This document shows positions 23,077 to 34,485 of a stretch of DNA of 64,000 nucleotides, piece after piece. The position numbers were made by a program, and so were the translations under genes. The notes under the pieces are model-generated. The model saw only the letters and a program-made list of their open reading frames with translations. It was not told where the DNA came from and searched no databases. Source of the DNA: Hymenopellis radicata (Eukaryota > Basidiomycota > Agaricomycetes > Agaricales > Physalacriaceae); assembly GCA_015501595.1 (NCBI GenBank), contig JADNRX010000006.1, positions 186,001 to 250,000 of the forward strand. The letters are read 5' to 3'. The number at the start of each line of letters is the position of its first letter. Position 1 is the stretch's first letter.

Positions 23077-24131
23077 CTATGAAACTTCCATCGCGTCTGG
23101 ATCAACCGGAGGCGGGAGCTGCTGCTGGGCACGGAGTTTGTTGATGCTCATCAGTGTCGAATCGAAAGGAACCCGTCGGCGATCCATCCTGTCCTCATCT
23201 CTACACAGATATTAGCAAAGAATGAGCGAAATAGCTAGTAAGGACTTTACTCCGTGTCATCATCATCGTCTTCTCGCTTTCTGCGCTGAGGCGCGTTATC
23301 CGAGCGCGTAGGGTAGCTCGATACCGCGTGACTCGCGCGGTATATTGCCTCGTATTCCTGGGTGTCGTTTCAGTGGCGTGCAGGAACCACACGAGGAGAT
23401 CGCACCTTGAGCTGAGTCAGGAAACCACCATTGGGTGATATGCAGTAGCGTCGGTTCTGGACCATATGAAGAGCTTCTTCCCAGCTTAAGCGTTCCCGTT
23501 GCATGACAAACATGACGACGAAGGCCGGAGAGATGCTGATACCACCTGTGCGCGCGATATCAGCATCGACAATGAGCTACAAGGACGTCTATACACACCA
23601 TTGCAATGTACGAGCACCTTGCCACCCTGTGCTATCGCATTGTCAATAAATTGTTTGGCTCTGTGTCCGGATGAGTGGCTTTATTGGGACAGGCCGTGGT
23701 GGAATACGCACTGGGGGAACAGCCTTATCAGATTTTGCTCCTCGCTGTCTTTAACGTCGAGGACAATATACTCAAACTGTCCCGGAAAGCGTGGCTTTAC
23801 AGAGAACGCCTCCTTGGCATCGCGTATGCAGACTCTAGGCAGTGTGTGAGTTCGACGGAACACAAGGGAGGAAGGCAATAGCGCGGTACATGTGTGTTAT
23901 CCCTAGACTATGCATCGCTTCTGCCGACTTGCTAACGACAAAGGGACCGAGCCACAGATTGGGCAGAATTTCCTGGCATTCCCGGCGCATTTCATATCTA
24001 GGAACTGTTAGCCATCGTGCTAGACGGCGACGGCGACGACGGTACCTCCACTCAATGTCGGCGGGGCCTTGAATGAGATCCTTGATACGCTGCTGCTCCT
24101 CGCTGACGGGCACGGCACTGTCGATCTCCAT
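23077..24131 (-). CDS. STYX-like dual-specificity pseudophosphatase
   Basis: Related to serine/threonine/tyrosine-interacting protein (STYX), a catalytically dead phosphatase that binds phosphoproteins. Spliced exons give MEIDSAVPVSEEQQRIKDL, EWRYEMRRECQEILPNLWLG, PFVVSKSAEAMHSLGITHI, CIRDAKEAFSVKPRFPGQFE, IVLDVKD, then the signature region HCNGGISISPAFVVMFVMQR and NRRYCISPNGGFLTQLKEYE, ending DPDAMEVS. The CX5R loop should read C-N-G-G-I-S-R; here the cysteine is kept but the arginine is isoleucine (codon at 23532-23534). The loop is split by an intron (about 23541-23595). Human STYX loses the cysteine instead. The rest of the fold, including the RRYCI/FCINP.GGF region, is well kept, which argues for a binding role. 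Start codons of this gene and ZNG1 are 52 bp apart, head to head. Confidence 0.85.
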
Positions 24132-24183
24132 TGTGGTCAAGAGGTAAGAGGCTGATGCACACGTGACAGTTAACGGCTTTATT

Positions 24184-25598
24184 ATGGACGACGACGACAT
24201 CCCGTATGCTTGTCTTTTGTTCTCCTCTGAGACTGCCTCTGATTGGCTGCTAGGACCCTCATTGAGCATGAACCAATCACAACTGTCAGGGTACCGCTCA
24301 CTATCATCTGTGGCTTTCTGGGGGCCGGGAAATCGACTCTGCTACAGTAAGGACACATCATGATTTCGTTGATGTCCTTTTCATAGCTCTGCAGGCGAAT
24401 TCTGACAGAACGACATGGATATCGCATAGCTGTGATCATGAACGAATTTGGAGATTCAGCTGTAAGCACTTTCCTTGGATGAGTAACTGTTCGAATTGAT
24501 TAAAAATCAGGACATTGAAGGTCTGACACGTCTCGCCTTCTGAGATCGCACATTCTGATTTTCGCACCAGCGAAAACCATCAACGTTTCCGACTCCTCGG
24601 GGAAAGAGTCTGAAGAGTTCCTTGAACTGGCCAATGGCTGTCTGTGCTGTAGCATCAAGGACACGGGCGTTGCAGCCATCGAAAAGCTCATGGAGCGGAA
24701 GGGCGCTTTTGATTATATCCTGCTTGAAACTACAGGCCTCGCAGATCCTGGTCAGTATCTCTGTTTGCTCTCAGAGGATGGCATTAACCTCCACTTAGGC
24801 CCTATCGCGTCTCTCTTCTGGCATAACGAAGAATTCACGTCTGGTCTTGGCAAATACATTACTCTTGACGGAGTCGTATGTGTAGTGGACGCGTTTTTTG
24901 GCAAACAACAAATGGAAGAGGACCATTCTGAAGATGGTCAAGCCGATGGCGAAAGTTTAAGGTATATCGTCTTATGCATTCACGATTTCCTACTCATCCT
25001 CACTCTCAGGCAAATTGCTGGCTCAGACGTTGTGATTCTAAACAAGATCGATCTTGTTGACTCCTCCAAGATTGCAGGTATCGAGAACACGATACATATG
25101 GTAAATCCAGTAGCGCCACTACACAAGACCGTCCGCGGACAAATGGATATTGGCCTGTTGTTGAACATCCAAGCTTACTCTTCCCGTGCCAACCTCCGTG
25201 ATCCTATCCACGACTGCAACGATCCTGCTCACGATCACGACCATGACCATCAGACCCATTACGAGACGCGCGGTATCTCAAGTCTCCAAGTCACGATTCC
25301 CGTTCTCAACCAGGAAGGATTGGATGCACTTGACGCTTGGATTCGCGAAGTCCTATGGGAAAATCGGCTGCCCGAATCAGATACCGATACCCAATTGGAG
25401 ATCCTTCGTTGCAAAGGTCTCTTTGTTACAGATACCGGGGAACAATACGTCTTGCAAGGAGTGAGGAGCATGTACGACATGTCGAAAGTCGAAGAAGACG
25501 TCATCGGCCTACCCGACCAAGGAAAGTTAGTCTTGATTGGCAAAGGGTTGGACGATTCAGTTAGATCGAGCTTGAGGAAGCTTGGGCTTAGCTCCTAG
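24184..25598 (+). CDS. ZNG1: Zinc-regulated GTPase metalloprotein activator (ZNG1/CobW family)
   Basis: CobW/P47K GTPase that delivers zinc to client enzymes such as methionine aminopeptidase. Spliced N-terminus MDDDDIPTLIEHEPITTVRV leads to P-loop GFLGAGKSTLL; then RHGYRIAVIMNEFGDSA, a 10-nt exon, KTINVSDSSGKESEEFLELA, and the zinc-binding GCLCCS (CxCC). Further: DYILLETTGLADPGP, DGVVCVVDAFFGKQQM, VVILNKIDLVD (G4), a histidine run DPAHDHDHDHQTHYETRG that probably binds metal, and the C-terminal domain ending LRKLGLSS. The acidic DDDD start is typical of eukaryotic ZNG1, where it contacts the client. Introns at about 24204-24247, 24345-24404, 24463-24510, 24521-24570, 24748-24798 and 24958-25010. 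Confidence 0.9.
24511..24520 (+). other. 10-nt microexon in ZNG1
   Basis: GACATTGAAG between an intron ending AAAATCAG and one starting GTCTGACA. Keeping it gives GDSADIEAKTINVSD in frame. Without it the reading frame is lost. Confidence 0.65.
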
Positions 25599-25965
25599 TA
25601 AGCACTACGAATTCATTGACACTTTCTAAGATGTCCTGTATAGCTGTTACTTGTCTACTTTGATAGGTACTTAAATCTACCATTCTCCAATCGTTGATGG
25701 GGATCCTTTTGTAAAAGTGGTTTTTTGTTCAAGTGTTCCTGAAGTAACAAAGGGCAACGTCGTACTCTCCTGCGAACGATGGACAACCGAGCGCGTATGG
25801 TCCTTTTTGCTTATTACTCAGGATGTGCCAGCCACTCATCTACATGCCTTCTTCCACGATGACTTTCCCCACTTTTCCGTCTTCTTCGTCGAAAGCGCAC
25901 AGCCCATAAAAAATCATTATCCCCACGCTCGTCGGGATCCCCCTCCTCACTCTTCTAAATGTTCG
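25599..25965. other. Intergenic, nothing recognised
   Basis: Follows the ZNG1 stop. Only short frames; some may be 5' exons of the next unclear gene. Confidence 0.4.
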
Positions 25966-25967
25966 TC

Positions 25968-26883
25968 CTTCGATAGCATATACTAGTCAAGACTCACCTG
26001 AATATAGATGTCCCTGTTCAGAGCAGCATCTATCTACTGGAATGCCCGTTCAATAAGTTCCAGCAACTACTTGCTTTAAGATACGCGAAATGCCCGAATG
26101 CATTAGGGCAGAGCGGTGTTGATGACGAAAAGCCCTATTTCCCAACCGTCTTCTACATGAACCTCAACGATCTAGACGATCTACCCGAACCGCCACGTTG
26201 GGGCGCTGATTGGTTGTTGCTTCGCAGCCTCCTCTTTGGGGCAATCGGAGGCGTAAAGCGGGAGTCTCGAGAGTCAAGGAAATAGATCCAACAGCGGAGG
26301 CGTTGTTTGAGGACCTTCTCGCCAAACCTGTCGATGTAGAGGTAATGGATGACGAGGACTGGAGTGAGTATACTGAGGACGATTGCTCAGGTAAGACTGA
26401 TTTTCCATTCTTTCTACAGCAGCGTTAAAAAGTAAAGCAGAGACCTCGGCCGTACCTTCAATGCATGCGCCGACTTCCAGAGATGGCACACCTCCGGGTC
26501 TTTTTGTTGACCGAACTAACGAGACTGCGACAATTGACGTTGAGCCCGGTCCGAGCGCGCGCGTATACTCCTCATTGAATCCCAACCTTCATCGCAGGGA
26601 TAGCGAGAATCTTCGGAGAGATGCGCTTGTCACGTCGTCTACAGCGTTAACGCTTCAGAATAGCCCTTCAGTTGAGACGGATGCACCGGTTCCTCCTCGG
26701 AGGAGGAGCGTCTGCAGAGTCTTGACCTTAATTCTAGGTATGAAACCAGACCGGGAGGCTCATAGCCAGGGCATTTCTGTACGCGGGTACCGTTTTACTT
26801 CTACATTAATCCATTCATTAGTTGTGTGTGGCGCAAATAAATCGGAGCTCGTAAACTTGATGCCGCTTCAAGTTTTCTTCTAA
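25968..26883 (+). CDS. Unrecognised protein, possibly decayed
   Basis: I do not recognise the family. Three coding-like blocks follow each other: LNIDVPVQSSIYLLECPFNK..., with VDDEKPYFPTVFYMNLNDLD and LPEPPRWGADW (about 25990-26215); a second frame with PLWGNRRRKAGVSRVKEIDP and VEVMDDEDWSEYTEDD (about 26225-26390); and, after a short intron 26391-26419, a serine/proline-rich region with RDGTPPGLFVDRTNETATID and APVPPRRRSVCRVL. The first two blocks are in different frames with no plausible intron between them, so there is a frame break near 26210-26230. It directly precedes the broken EFL1 remnant and may be part of the same disturbed locus. Confidence 0.35.
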
Positions 26884-26959
26884 TGATGTGGACGAAGAGG
26901 TGCAGAATGAATCGAAGGCAGACCGAGCGTAGTCCATATAGATTTGCTTAAGTGCAGTA

Positions 26960-27290
26960 GTGACTTGTTGGTGACTTGAGGAAGAACTTGAACCGACAAG
27001 TCATTAACAAATTTGACGGACTGATTACGGAACTACAACTGGCTCCAATCGAGGCGCATCATCACCTTGCACGGCTTATAGAGCAGGTGAACGCTGTAAT
27101 GGGAAGCTTTTTCGCCGGAGAACGTATGGAAGATGACTGGCGATGGAGAGAAGAGGGAACGTGATTGGTCGAAAAGAAACAAATGCATGCCGAGGAAATC
27201 GACGCCTCCGCAAATGCTGAAGACTCGGAGGAGTTGTAGTAGGAAAAGGACGACGGAACAGGCTCATCTTCTGACCAGGCGACGATACAT
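26960..27290 (+). pseudogene. EFL1/RIA1 remnant, upstream piece (end of G domain)
   Basis: Encodes a piece of the EF2-like GTPase that releases Tif6 from 60S subunits: NKFDGLITELQLAPIEAHHH, LARLIEQVNAVMGSFFAGER, MEDDWRWREE, then a decayed linker. NKFD replaces the NKMD GTP-specificity motif. The P-loop, switch regions and start of the protein are absent upstream. Frame breaks and TAG-TAG stops follow the matched part at about 27235-27241. The rest of the gene lies beyond a 4.5-kb interruption. Confidence 0.75.
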
Positions 27291-27461
27291 CCCCAACTCT
27301 AGGCCGCTTGAGAGCAGTGCTAAATTCAGATTGCGTTTAGGTCCATGTAAGTAGGTAAAAGGAAGACTATCTGAATATAAGACTGGAACAAGAACGGACT
27401 AACACACATGTACGACTCTTTGACAAGAAACAAGACAGGAAGAATAGGACGGTAGTAAATA

Positions 27462-28122
27462 TTACAACCCCGGGCACATGGCCGTGAACGTAGTCGACAG
27501 TGCTGCCTCATAGGCAACCAACTGCTGCACAGTGATAGAGGAACACTAATTCCACACAGATGTTACATCAGATATCTTCAAAGCCATAAACCAGCTACAT
27601 ACCTTGAGCTGGGCCAAGAGGGCAACCAGGGCTACGTACTGCTCCTCCACAGATATCGCAGTGGTACACCGATCGCCACTAAATTGCGCTTTCGCGACAA
27701 ATTCGATGGCGGCCTTAAAAGCCCCCAAAAACGTCACGCTGGCATCGCAGACTTGCTTGGCGGCATTGCTGACGCAGTTCTGGAGTCAAGTAGGGTTTTG
27801 TCAGAGAGTATAAGGACTGTTGAAGTATCGACTTGGTATACCTCCGAGATATCCGTCGTCGCATTGAGCAGTGCGCCAGACATAATGTTGAACTCGCCAA
27901 AACATCCCTGACAGGAACCATAATATCAGACCGAGACAGGAGATGCATGGAAAGCACAAACGTCTCCTGAAGAACCAGGCTGACAAGCAACCTTGGCGGT
28001 GATGCAAGCAGCAGTGGCGAGTTCCAAACTCGATGTGGAGCAGGTATTCTCGAGCCCAGGGCAGCGAGGGCGGTCATGCCAAGAGCAGCAATGAAGAGGA
28101 AGGCAATGATACGAGAAAACAT
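27462..28122 (-). CDS. Small secreted cysteine-containing protein
   Basis: Unknown function. It starts with a clear signal peptide (MFSRIIAFLFIAALGMTALA). After the cleavage region the best frame gives ENTCSTSSLELATAACITAK, VACQPGSSGDVCAFHASP, then exons with GCFGEFNIMSGALLNATTDI, NCVSNAAKQVCDASVTFLGA, FKAAIEFVAKAQFSGDRCTT and, after a last intron, CSSITVQQLVAYEAAL ending FTAMCPGL. About ten cysteines in about 165 residues suggest disulfides. The frame slips by one base right after the signal peptide (LAAL to PGLENT; CCCTGGG region, about 28055), again likely a sequence error. It sits in the DNA that interrupts the EFL1 remnant, next to a P450. Confidence 0.6.
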
Positions 28123-28869
28123 TGGTAAGCTGGGTGTACTGGGAGTGAAGTATTACATGAATCCCTGTCCTTTTATACGCAACTGGGAAAGCCACCATTG
28201 CACTCCACTGTGTGAGAGCAAAAGATGTGACATGAATCCGCGCCCTCCGCGTATCGTCAACCATGGCACGATGCGGATGCGAGCCAGCGGAAGAGACTAG
28301 GAGCTAGAAAGCCTCAAACACCACAGTTGTGCTTCAAAAGGCACCAGTACGTGTCCTAGAAGCAGACGAGAATGGCGAGCAGATGAGAAATTGCGATGAG
28401 ATGGCGAGTTTGGTGCTTTTACATGCACTAGAAGAAATGCGAGAAGGCTAGAATGCAGATGGAATTTGCAGAGGAAGGGAGTTAATCGACACCAATAAAC
28501 AAGCATCTGTCACGTCTAGTGTGTGTCTTTCATTCACTTCATTGCTAGTGGTCTATGACGGTAAGAAGCGTACGTCGTAGACGGGGACAGATGGATTTCC
28601 ACTAGGATGAAACTGACAATTGACATACTTAATCATGAGCATGTTTACTTCCTGCCAAGAAGAGGTTCCGGAAGGCAGCGAGTGAGAGTTCGGAGGGAGA
28701 CGGGACCGAGGATGGGCGACTACCTTTTTCCAATTCACTTTGCGGGAACAAGTAGCTTAGTAGTCGTCGTTGGAAGAAAGAGGCCGTTCAACTCAAGAAA
28801 CGAGCTACCTAGGCTACGTCGGCAAAATGTCACTGGGTAAAGACCATTCTTTCTTAAGCGGAAAATACT
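28123..28869. other. Intergenic, nothing recognised
   Basis: Promoter side of the secreted protein and 3' side of the P450. No supported gene. Confidence 0.4.
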
Positions 28870-31228
28870 TCACAGGGGCCTCAAGAGAATCTTAAGCTCG
28901 TCGTGAACCCATAAGTTGTGTTCCTGTGTCGCATATCCAATGAGTGTCGCCTATACAAACAAGAGAGACCGCACCTTGTATGAGGTATCAAAATTGTAGA
29001 CATCGAAGTTCTGCGGAAGCGACAGTTCAAACTTTCTCACCAAGCTTGATGTCAACAGCCTAGAGTCGAACAATGAGTCCTCCTTTTCTTAGAGGATAAT
29101 GATGCACACTTCATGTTGTACAGGGCGACAGGTTTTCCAATGCAGACACCGGGCCCGTAACAGAACGGCACGTACGCGTCGACGTTATGTGGTCCTTGGA
29201 TACCACCTTCCAACCATCGCTCGGGACGGAATTCGTCGGGCGTAGCAAAGTTACGCGCTGAACGGAGAGCATGAGCCTGAAGCGCCAAAGTGCGGAGGAG
29301 ATTAACCCACGGTCGCGGAAAATCGCGTAGTTCGGACTAGCAATGGTGGTACCGGCTGGGATGACCTTGTCGAGGATCGGAGTGTCGACATCTCGGTTCC
29401 ACCGCGGAGGACCTGCGAATGGGTGATGATGAACCCACGATTTACGAAAAAAGAAAATTTTACCTGCAGCTACTGGAGGTACCAATCGAAGGACTTCTTG
29501 AACGCAAGCATCTAGATACGGCAGCTTGGACAATGTAAGGTGCTCCATATCCTCGATTGGTCCATCGAATGCTTGTGATAACTCCGACCTGAGCCGATTC
29601 TGTATGTCGATACTAGCAGCGATGTACCGCATGAGCGCCGTCATAGCTTCGCTAACAGTATCCGAACCAGCCAAAACGATGAACGAGGCGTCCGCATTGG
29701 CTTGCAGTCTAGAAAGTTCCATACCTTCCTCTGTATCATTTTGCTATCGAACGTGTAAGAGTGACGGAGTGAGATGATCGAGCGATACCCACAATAATGC
29801 TGAGGATATCCTTCCTTATCCCGGCATTATTAGCCCTTGTTTCTTCGACCTTCTTCCCCGCGAACTGGGGAGAGTCAGCCAACGACAATCCGTGACGATG
29901 AAATGTTTACCTGCTGGAAAGTCAAAATCGGGCCTGGCGAGGGGGCCAAGGCGAGAATATCTCTCATCCAAGGAACCTGTCCTAGAACTGATACATTCTG
30001 AGAATTATTTCATATCTCTCTGAGGGACGGCGTACCTCCCACGAACAAAACACCCATATGCAACTATACAGTAGCATGAAAGGATGGAATTAGTCATGAA
30101 CGGCACTACGTACAACCTCCATCCAGCCCTCGGTATCCTTCCCAGCAGACAGTGTTTCAAAGCCGCCGGAAAACGACATATCTCCCATGACGTCGCTGGG
30201 CCGTACGTCAGCTGAGCAGAATGAAGCAAGATGAAGGAGGCTCACATCGCCCAGAGAGAGATCCAATGTGAGAGTGGGACAATCCCCTCCTTCTGGGAGA
30301 GGATATCGAGAAGTTGTACGGTCCTTGCCTGTTGAACAGTAAGCCGGAGATCCTCGAATTCCAAGACAAGGCTTACCCGTGCATAGGAACGGAAATGCTT
30401 GATGTTCTCGGCGGAGAACGCCTTTGACCAGGCCTAGATAGCGTAGGTGCTCCTGAGAAAATAAGCCTAGCGGCCAAAATACGAACATACCACAAGACGT
30501 AGGGCATGTTCGTTTTTATCCACCGTTGTAATCAAAGCATCAGCATCCTGAGGAGCACCTAAACGCCTTTAAAACGAGAAACCAGGAGCCATTCACTGAA
30601 AGTGGCTTACCCTGATAGGAGAGCGAACGAAACATTTGGCTGTATATAGGGCGAATGGCAGCAGGATCATCGACGGAGAGCTCATTCGGTCCTATCCGGG
30701 TCTCACAGACAATCCACTCGTTATTGAACAATACTACTTACCGATACGAATCCATGGTCCATATGCACGATGCAGCCTGCAGACTGAAGGTGAGAAGCTG
30801 GACCTAGTACGGGTCGAGAACTTACTCTTGCAGTTTTAGATGTCTGTTTCCTTTGGCAATCCAGAAGGCCATGTACCATTTAGTGATCTTACCGAAAGTC
30901 GGTCCAGGATATTGTGCAAGCGGGTGCCACGGTGATAACCGGTACAGGACGATGGAAGTTGACAAGCCGCCTACGAACGCGGTGACAATGGCCATCGACG
31001 TGAACACCGAACGTAACATTTCTTGTGTATTCATGTACGTGTAGGAGAACGCGGCCACAAAGATCCAGGAAAGTATTCCTAAAAATTGCAAAGCGCGGGG
31101 TTCAAACCGCCAGAAAAAGACATGGGAAATCTAATGGCGCGATTAGAGCATGCTATACAATGCGATAACTGACGTACGATACCGCTAAGGCCTGAGAACG
31201 CGACAAGGTAGGACAGAGAGGTCGCCAT
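28870..31228 (-). CDS. Cytochrome P450 monooxygenase
   Basis: Membrane-anchored haem monooxygenase, secondary metabolism or detoxification. First exon MATSLSYLVAFSGLSGI joins to SHVFFWRFEPRALQFLGILS and three hydrophobic segments; then LSPWHPLAQYPGPTFGKITK, the proline hinge, and RIGPNELSVDDPAAIRPIY. The I-helix shows FIVLAGSDTVSEAMTALMRY (A/G-x-x-T type). ExxR is in DACVQEVLRLVPP; the PERF-like motif is DEFRPERWLEGG; the haem loop is PFCYGPGVCIGKPVALYNMK with the cysteine ligand. The C-terminal exon has SSLVRKFELSLPQNFDVYNF. Between NYAIFRD and ARNFATPDEF the frame changes across about 50 bp (29290-29340) with no normal-length intron, and the last intron would be only about 24 nt, so the gene may be damaged or mis-sequenced there. 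Around ten introns. Confidence 0.75.
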
Positions 31229-31814
31229 TGGGGATGAAGCAGGTTGGTGGAAGCAAGGAATATGTTGTCCACTCAGGCGCTAATTCGAATCATGATGGAA
31301 GCCGACAGCCCATTAAGTGTGGTTCGCCGTCAGCATTTGATTCAAAGAAAGTGGACGTCGCTTGGACAGAAGGAGATGCCGCCCGGCGCCAAAAGCCTAA
31401 GGCGAAACGCCGGAAAGTCGGTCCGGACCCATTCGCCGGATATCACCGATGCCACGTTTTCATACCCGCTCAGGCTCTGGAGATTAATATTGTACGTCTT
31501 CCAGAGAAATTGTGTGGTCACGTCTTGAAGACAGACGGATAGGCAACTCCTACCATCGAATTTTGGCCATATTAGTTCTGATTACAGGCTACAAACGTCG
31601 GTGCCAACGATTTCTCTTGCGCTTAGATCCCTCACATTCATCAGTTCAGGCCGTCTTTGCGATCATATCAGCCGCCTACAGTATGTGAGCTTCTATTCTT
31701 TCGGCCAAACATAATCATACCTTCTCAGCAATCGCGTATAGCGTTGTCTTAGGATGCGCCGAAAAGTGAAGCGGAGCGTCCACCTTCAAGTTAACATGTA
31801 CGCACACAATTCAG
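31229..31814. other. Region between P450 and EFL1 remnant
   Basis: No gene I can support. Two overlapping frames of about 100 codons near 31230-31540 have no family features. Confidence 0.4.
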
Positions 31815-34485
31815 CACGGGGGGCGCGGTCGTCTTTGCTTCTGCCATAGACGGATGGAGATTGCTCAGTTGTATGCCGTCAAGCTTGGCATTAAAGAAGC
31901 GAATTCTTCGTCGCGTTCTATGGGCAGACTTTTATATAGATCCCAAGACCAAGAAGGCCATCCTCAAACCGTTGTTCGTCCAATTCGTCTTGGAGAACAT
32001 CTGAGCTGTGTATAACGCCGTTGTAAGCAACCCGTACGTGTCCACCTTCTTTAGTTAGGACACACTTTGATTGAAATCAAGCCATCAGGAATCCTGAAAA
32101 GGTGTCCAAAATTACGACCGACCTCAATCTCACAATTCCTCCGCGCGATCTGAAATCTAAGGATACGCGCCACCCTCTTTCCCTCATCTTCTCTCAGTGG
32201 CTCTCGCTATCTACTTGTATCATTCAAGCTGTCGTTGTCGTTGTACCAGCACCTCCGGTGGCGCAATTAACGAGGATTCCGAAAATCCTTTACCCTGATC
32301 TACACGACGCTTCGGTAGAACCCAAGAACAAGCTGGAGGAGGATCTCTTTCGTGCTGATTCGAATCCCGACGCGTACATCTGTGCGTATGTCAGCAAGAT
32401 GTTCGCCGTATCCCCGAAGGACCTGCCGGAGAATAAGAACGGCGGAAGAGATGGGGGCGTACGCTAGAGAGGCCCGAGAAGCGAAGGCTCAAGCTGTTGC
32501 CACGGACGCTGCGGATGCCGCTTTAACGGGTGTCGACATCTCAACTCCTCAGACCGAGGAGCCCAAGCCGGCAGAGCCGCAAGACGAGACTGAAGTCATT
32601 CTCGGTTTCGTACGGCTATATTCTGGGACAGTGTCGACGGGGGACAAGATATGCTGTGTCTTACCCCCCAAGTACAACGCCTCTCTTCGGATCCTCAGAA
32701 TGTGAAGTCGTTGAAGACGGCGACGGTCGAGGGTATGTACGTGATGATGGGTCGTCGGTTAATTCTGTGCGCGCTGGTAACATCTTCGCTATCAAGGGAT
32801 TAGAAGGAATCGTCTGGCGTCGTGCGACTTTATGTGCCCTAGGCGGCGGCATAAAGGAGAATGTCGTCGACGAAGCTTGTTTGATCAATTTGGGACGCGT
32901 CAGTCGCGCGGTAAGCTCGTCTCATCTGAAGCGGAGGGCACGCTCTCACGTTTTCAGGTGCCCCCCATCGTCCGGGTCGCAGTCGAGTCTGTGGTACCGG
33001 CCGACATGTACAAGGTTGTGAACGGCTTGAAACTTCTAGTTCAATCGGATTCGAGTTACTGACGTACGTTTCAGCGCTGTTTGAAAGATCTACGCGAGCG
33101 CTTCGCCAAAGTCGAAATACAAGCTTCAAATCCCATTGTGCGGTTCCGCGAAACTACTGTTACAGGAACAGGTGTGTTCATCAAGAGTGATTTACCAAGA
33201 TAGCTCAATTATCTTCTATAGATATGCCTCCACCGAAACCCGCCGGTTCTCCTCGCGGTACAATGAAGGGAGCTAGCTCACAGAACATCGTCAGATTCAC
33301 GATACGTGCTGCTCCACTTGCGCGTTTGCTTCTTGATTTTATCTTGGATCACCTATCGATCCTGTGGAAGTTCAAAAGAGATCGACGAGCTGTATCGGAT
33401 GCGTCGAAGGAAAGCGAAGAATTGAAGTCGAAGGCGAAATGACCCGAAAGCCGACAATCAAAGCGGATCAGTTCTGGCAGGCACTTCAAGAGGTACTAAA
33501 CAGCATCGGGGGCGAGTGGGCAGGCATCCTTGAGCGGACCCGGATGTTTGGTCCCCATCAAGCAGGAGGATGTGTGTTGATTGATGCGAGAAAGACAGGT
33601 GCTATGCCATCGTGGGTTTGAATCGTTTTGATGATGAGACCAACGTCACTGGGCGCTTATCTGCCCAGGTTCAAGCAGCGCTTAACGTGTGTCAAAGCTG
33701 GCGATCCGTATGTTGATGGGGACAAGACCTTGTATGATTTTGAACTGCATCGAGATTCCAGTTGGCGACCTTCCAGGGACTTCTATGCGCGGAACCGGTT
33801 GAGGCGTGGCATACTTCGTTGAAGACTTGGACATTGACAGAGAAGGACTGGAGAAAGAAATAGGTGTGTCATTCACGTCTTTCTTCATGCACTAGATGCC
33901 AACAATGATGGACAGAGCAAAACCGATTGGCGCAGGTTGCGGGCTCTATGATTTCAGCTGTCAGAGATGCGTGCTACTGGATTGGTCTCCCCAATTGATG
34001 TTGGCAAAAGTATACATGTGGCATCTAGCCTTCCAGTACGTGTGTCATCGGTGTTTCGTTGATTCTATGTGCTGAGGTAACACATTAGCGGATGTTCTGG
34101 GTAAGGTGTACGGTGTTGAGGCGAAACGACGCGGCCGGATAGTTTCTGAAGAGATGAGGGAGGTCTTCACTGTGTCAGCATTACTCCCAGTTGTAGAAAG
34201 TTTTGGGTTCGCAGATGGTATGCTTTTTTGGTTTTCCTCAAGGACTAGGGAGTTTGATGTGATCACTGAGCTAGATATTCGGAAGAGGACCAGTTGATCT
34301 TCAGCGGGTGAGTGAGCGAAGGTGATGTTGATCGCCAACTGTTGGACCTGGAGGATCTCGGCGAAAAGTCTGACCGTGCTAATGTGGCCAAAGTATACAT
34401 GGACGCCGCGCGAGATCGAAAACGGATGTTTGTTGACCGGAAGATTGTGGAGTTTGCAGAGAAGCAGCGTACGTCGAAGCGGTAG
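31815..34485 (+). pseudogene. EFL1/RIA1 remnant, downstream piece
   Basis: Continues the EF2-like ribosome-release GTPase. Blocks, in order: GAVVFASAIDGW; IAQLYAVKLGIKEAN; VLWADFYIDPKTKKAILKPL; FVQFVLENI then TGA where tryptophan is expected; RNPEKVSKITTDLNLTIPPR and [148 protein letters not shown]; and DLEDLGEKSDRANVAKVYMD with KIVEFAEKQRTSKR at the end. Several frameshifts and at least one nonsense codon lie between blocks, and most cannot be explained by introns. EFL1 is essential in yeast, so an intact copy should exist elsewhere in this genome. Confidence 0.8.

Noticed and set aside
31095..31110. GGTTCAAACC, resembling a tRNA B box
   Set aside because: Lies within the P450 coding exon (FEPR region) and has no matching A box or cloverleaf.
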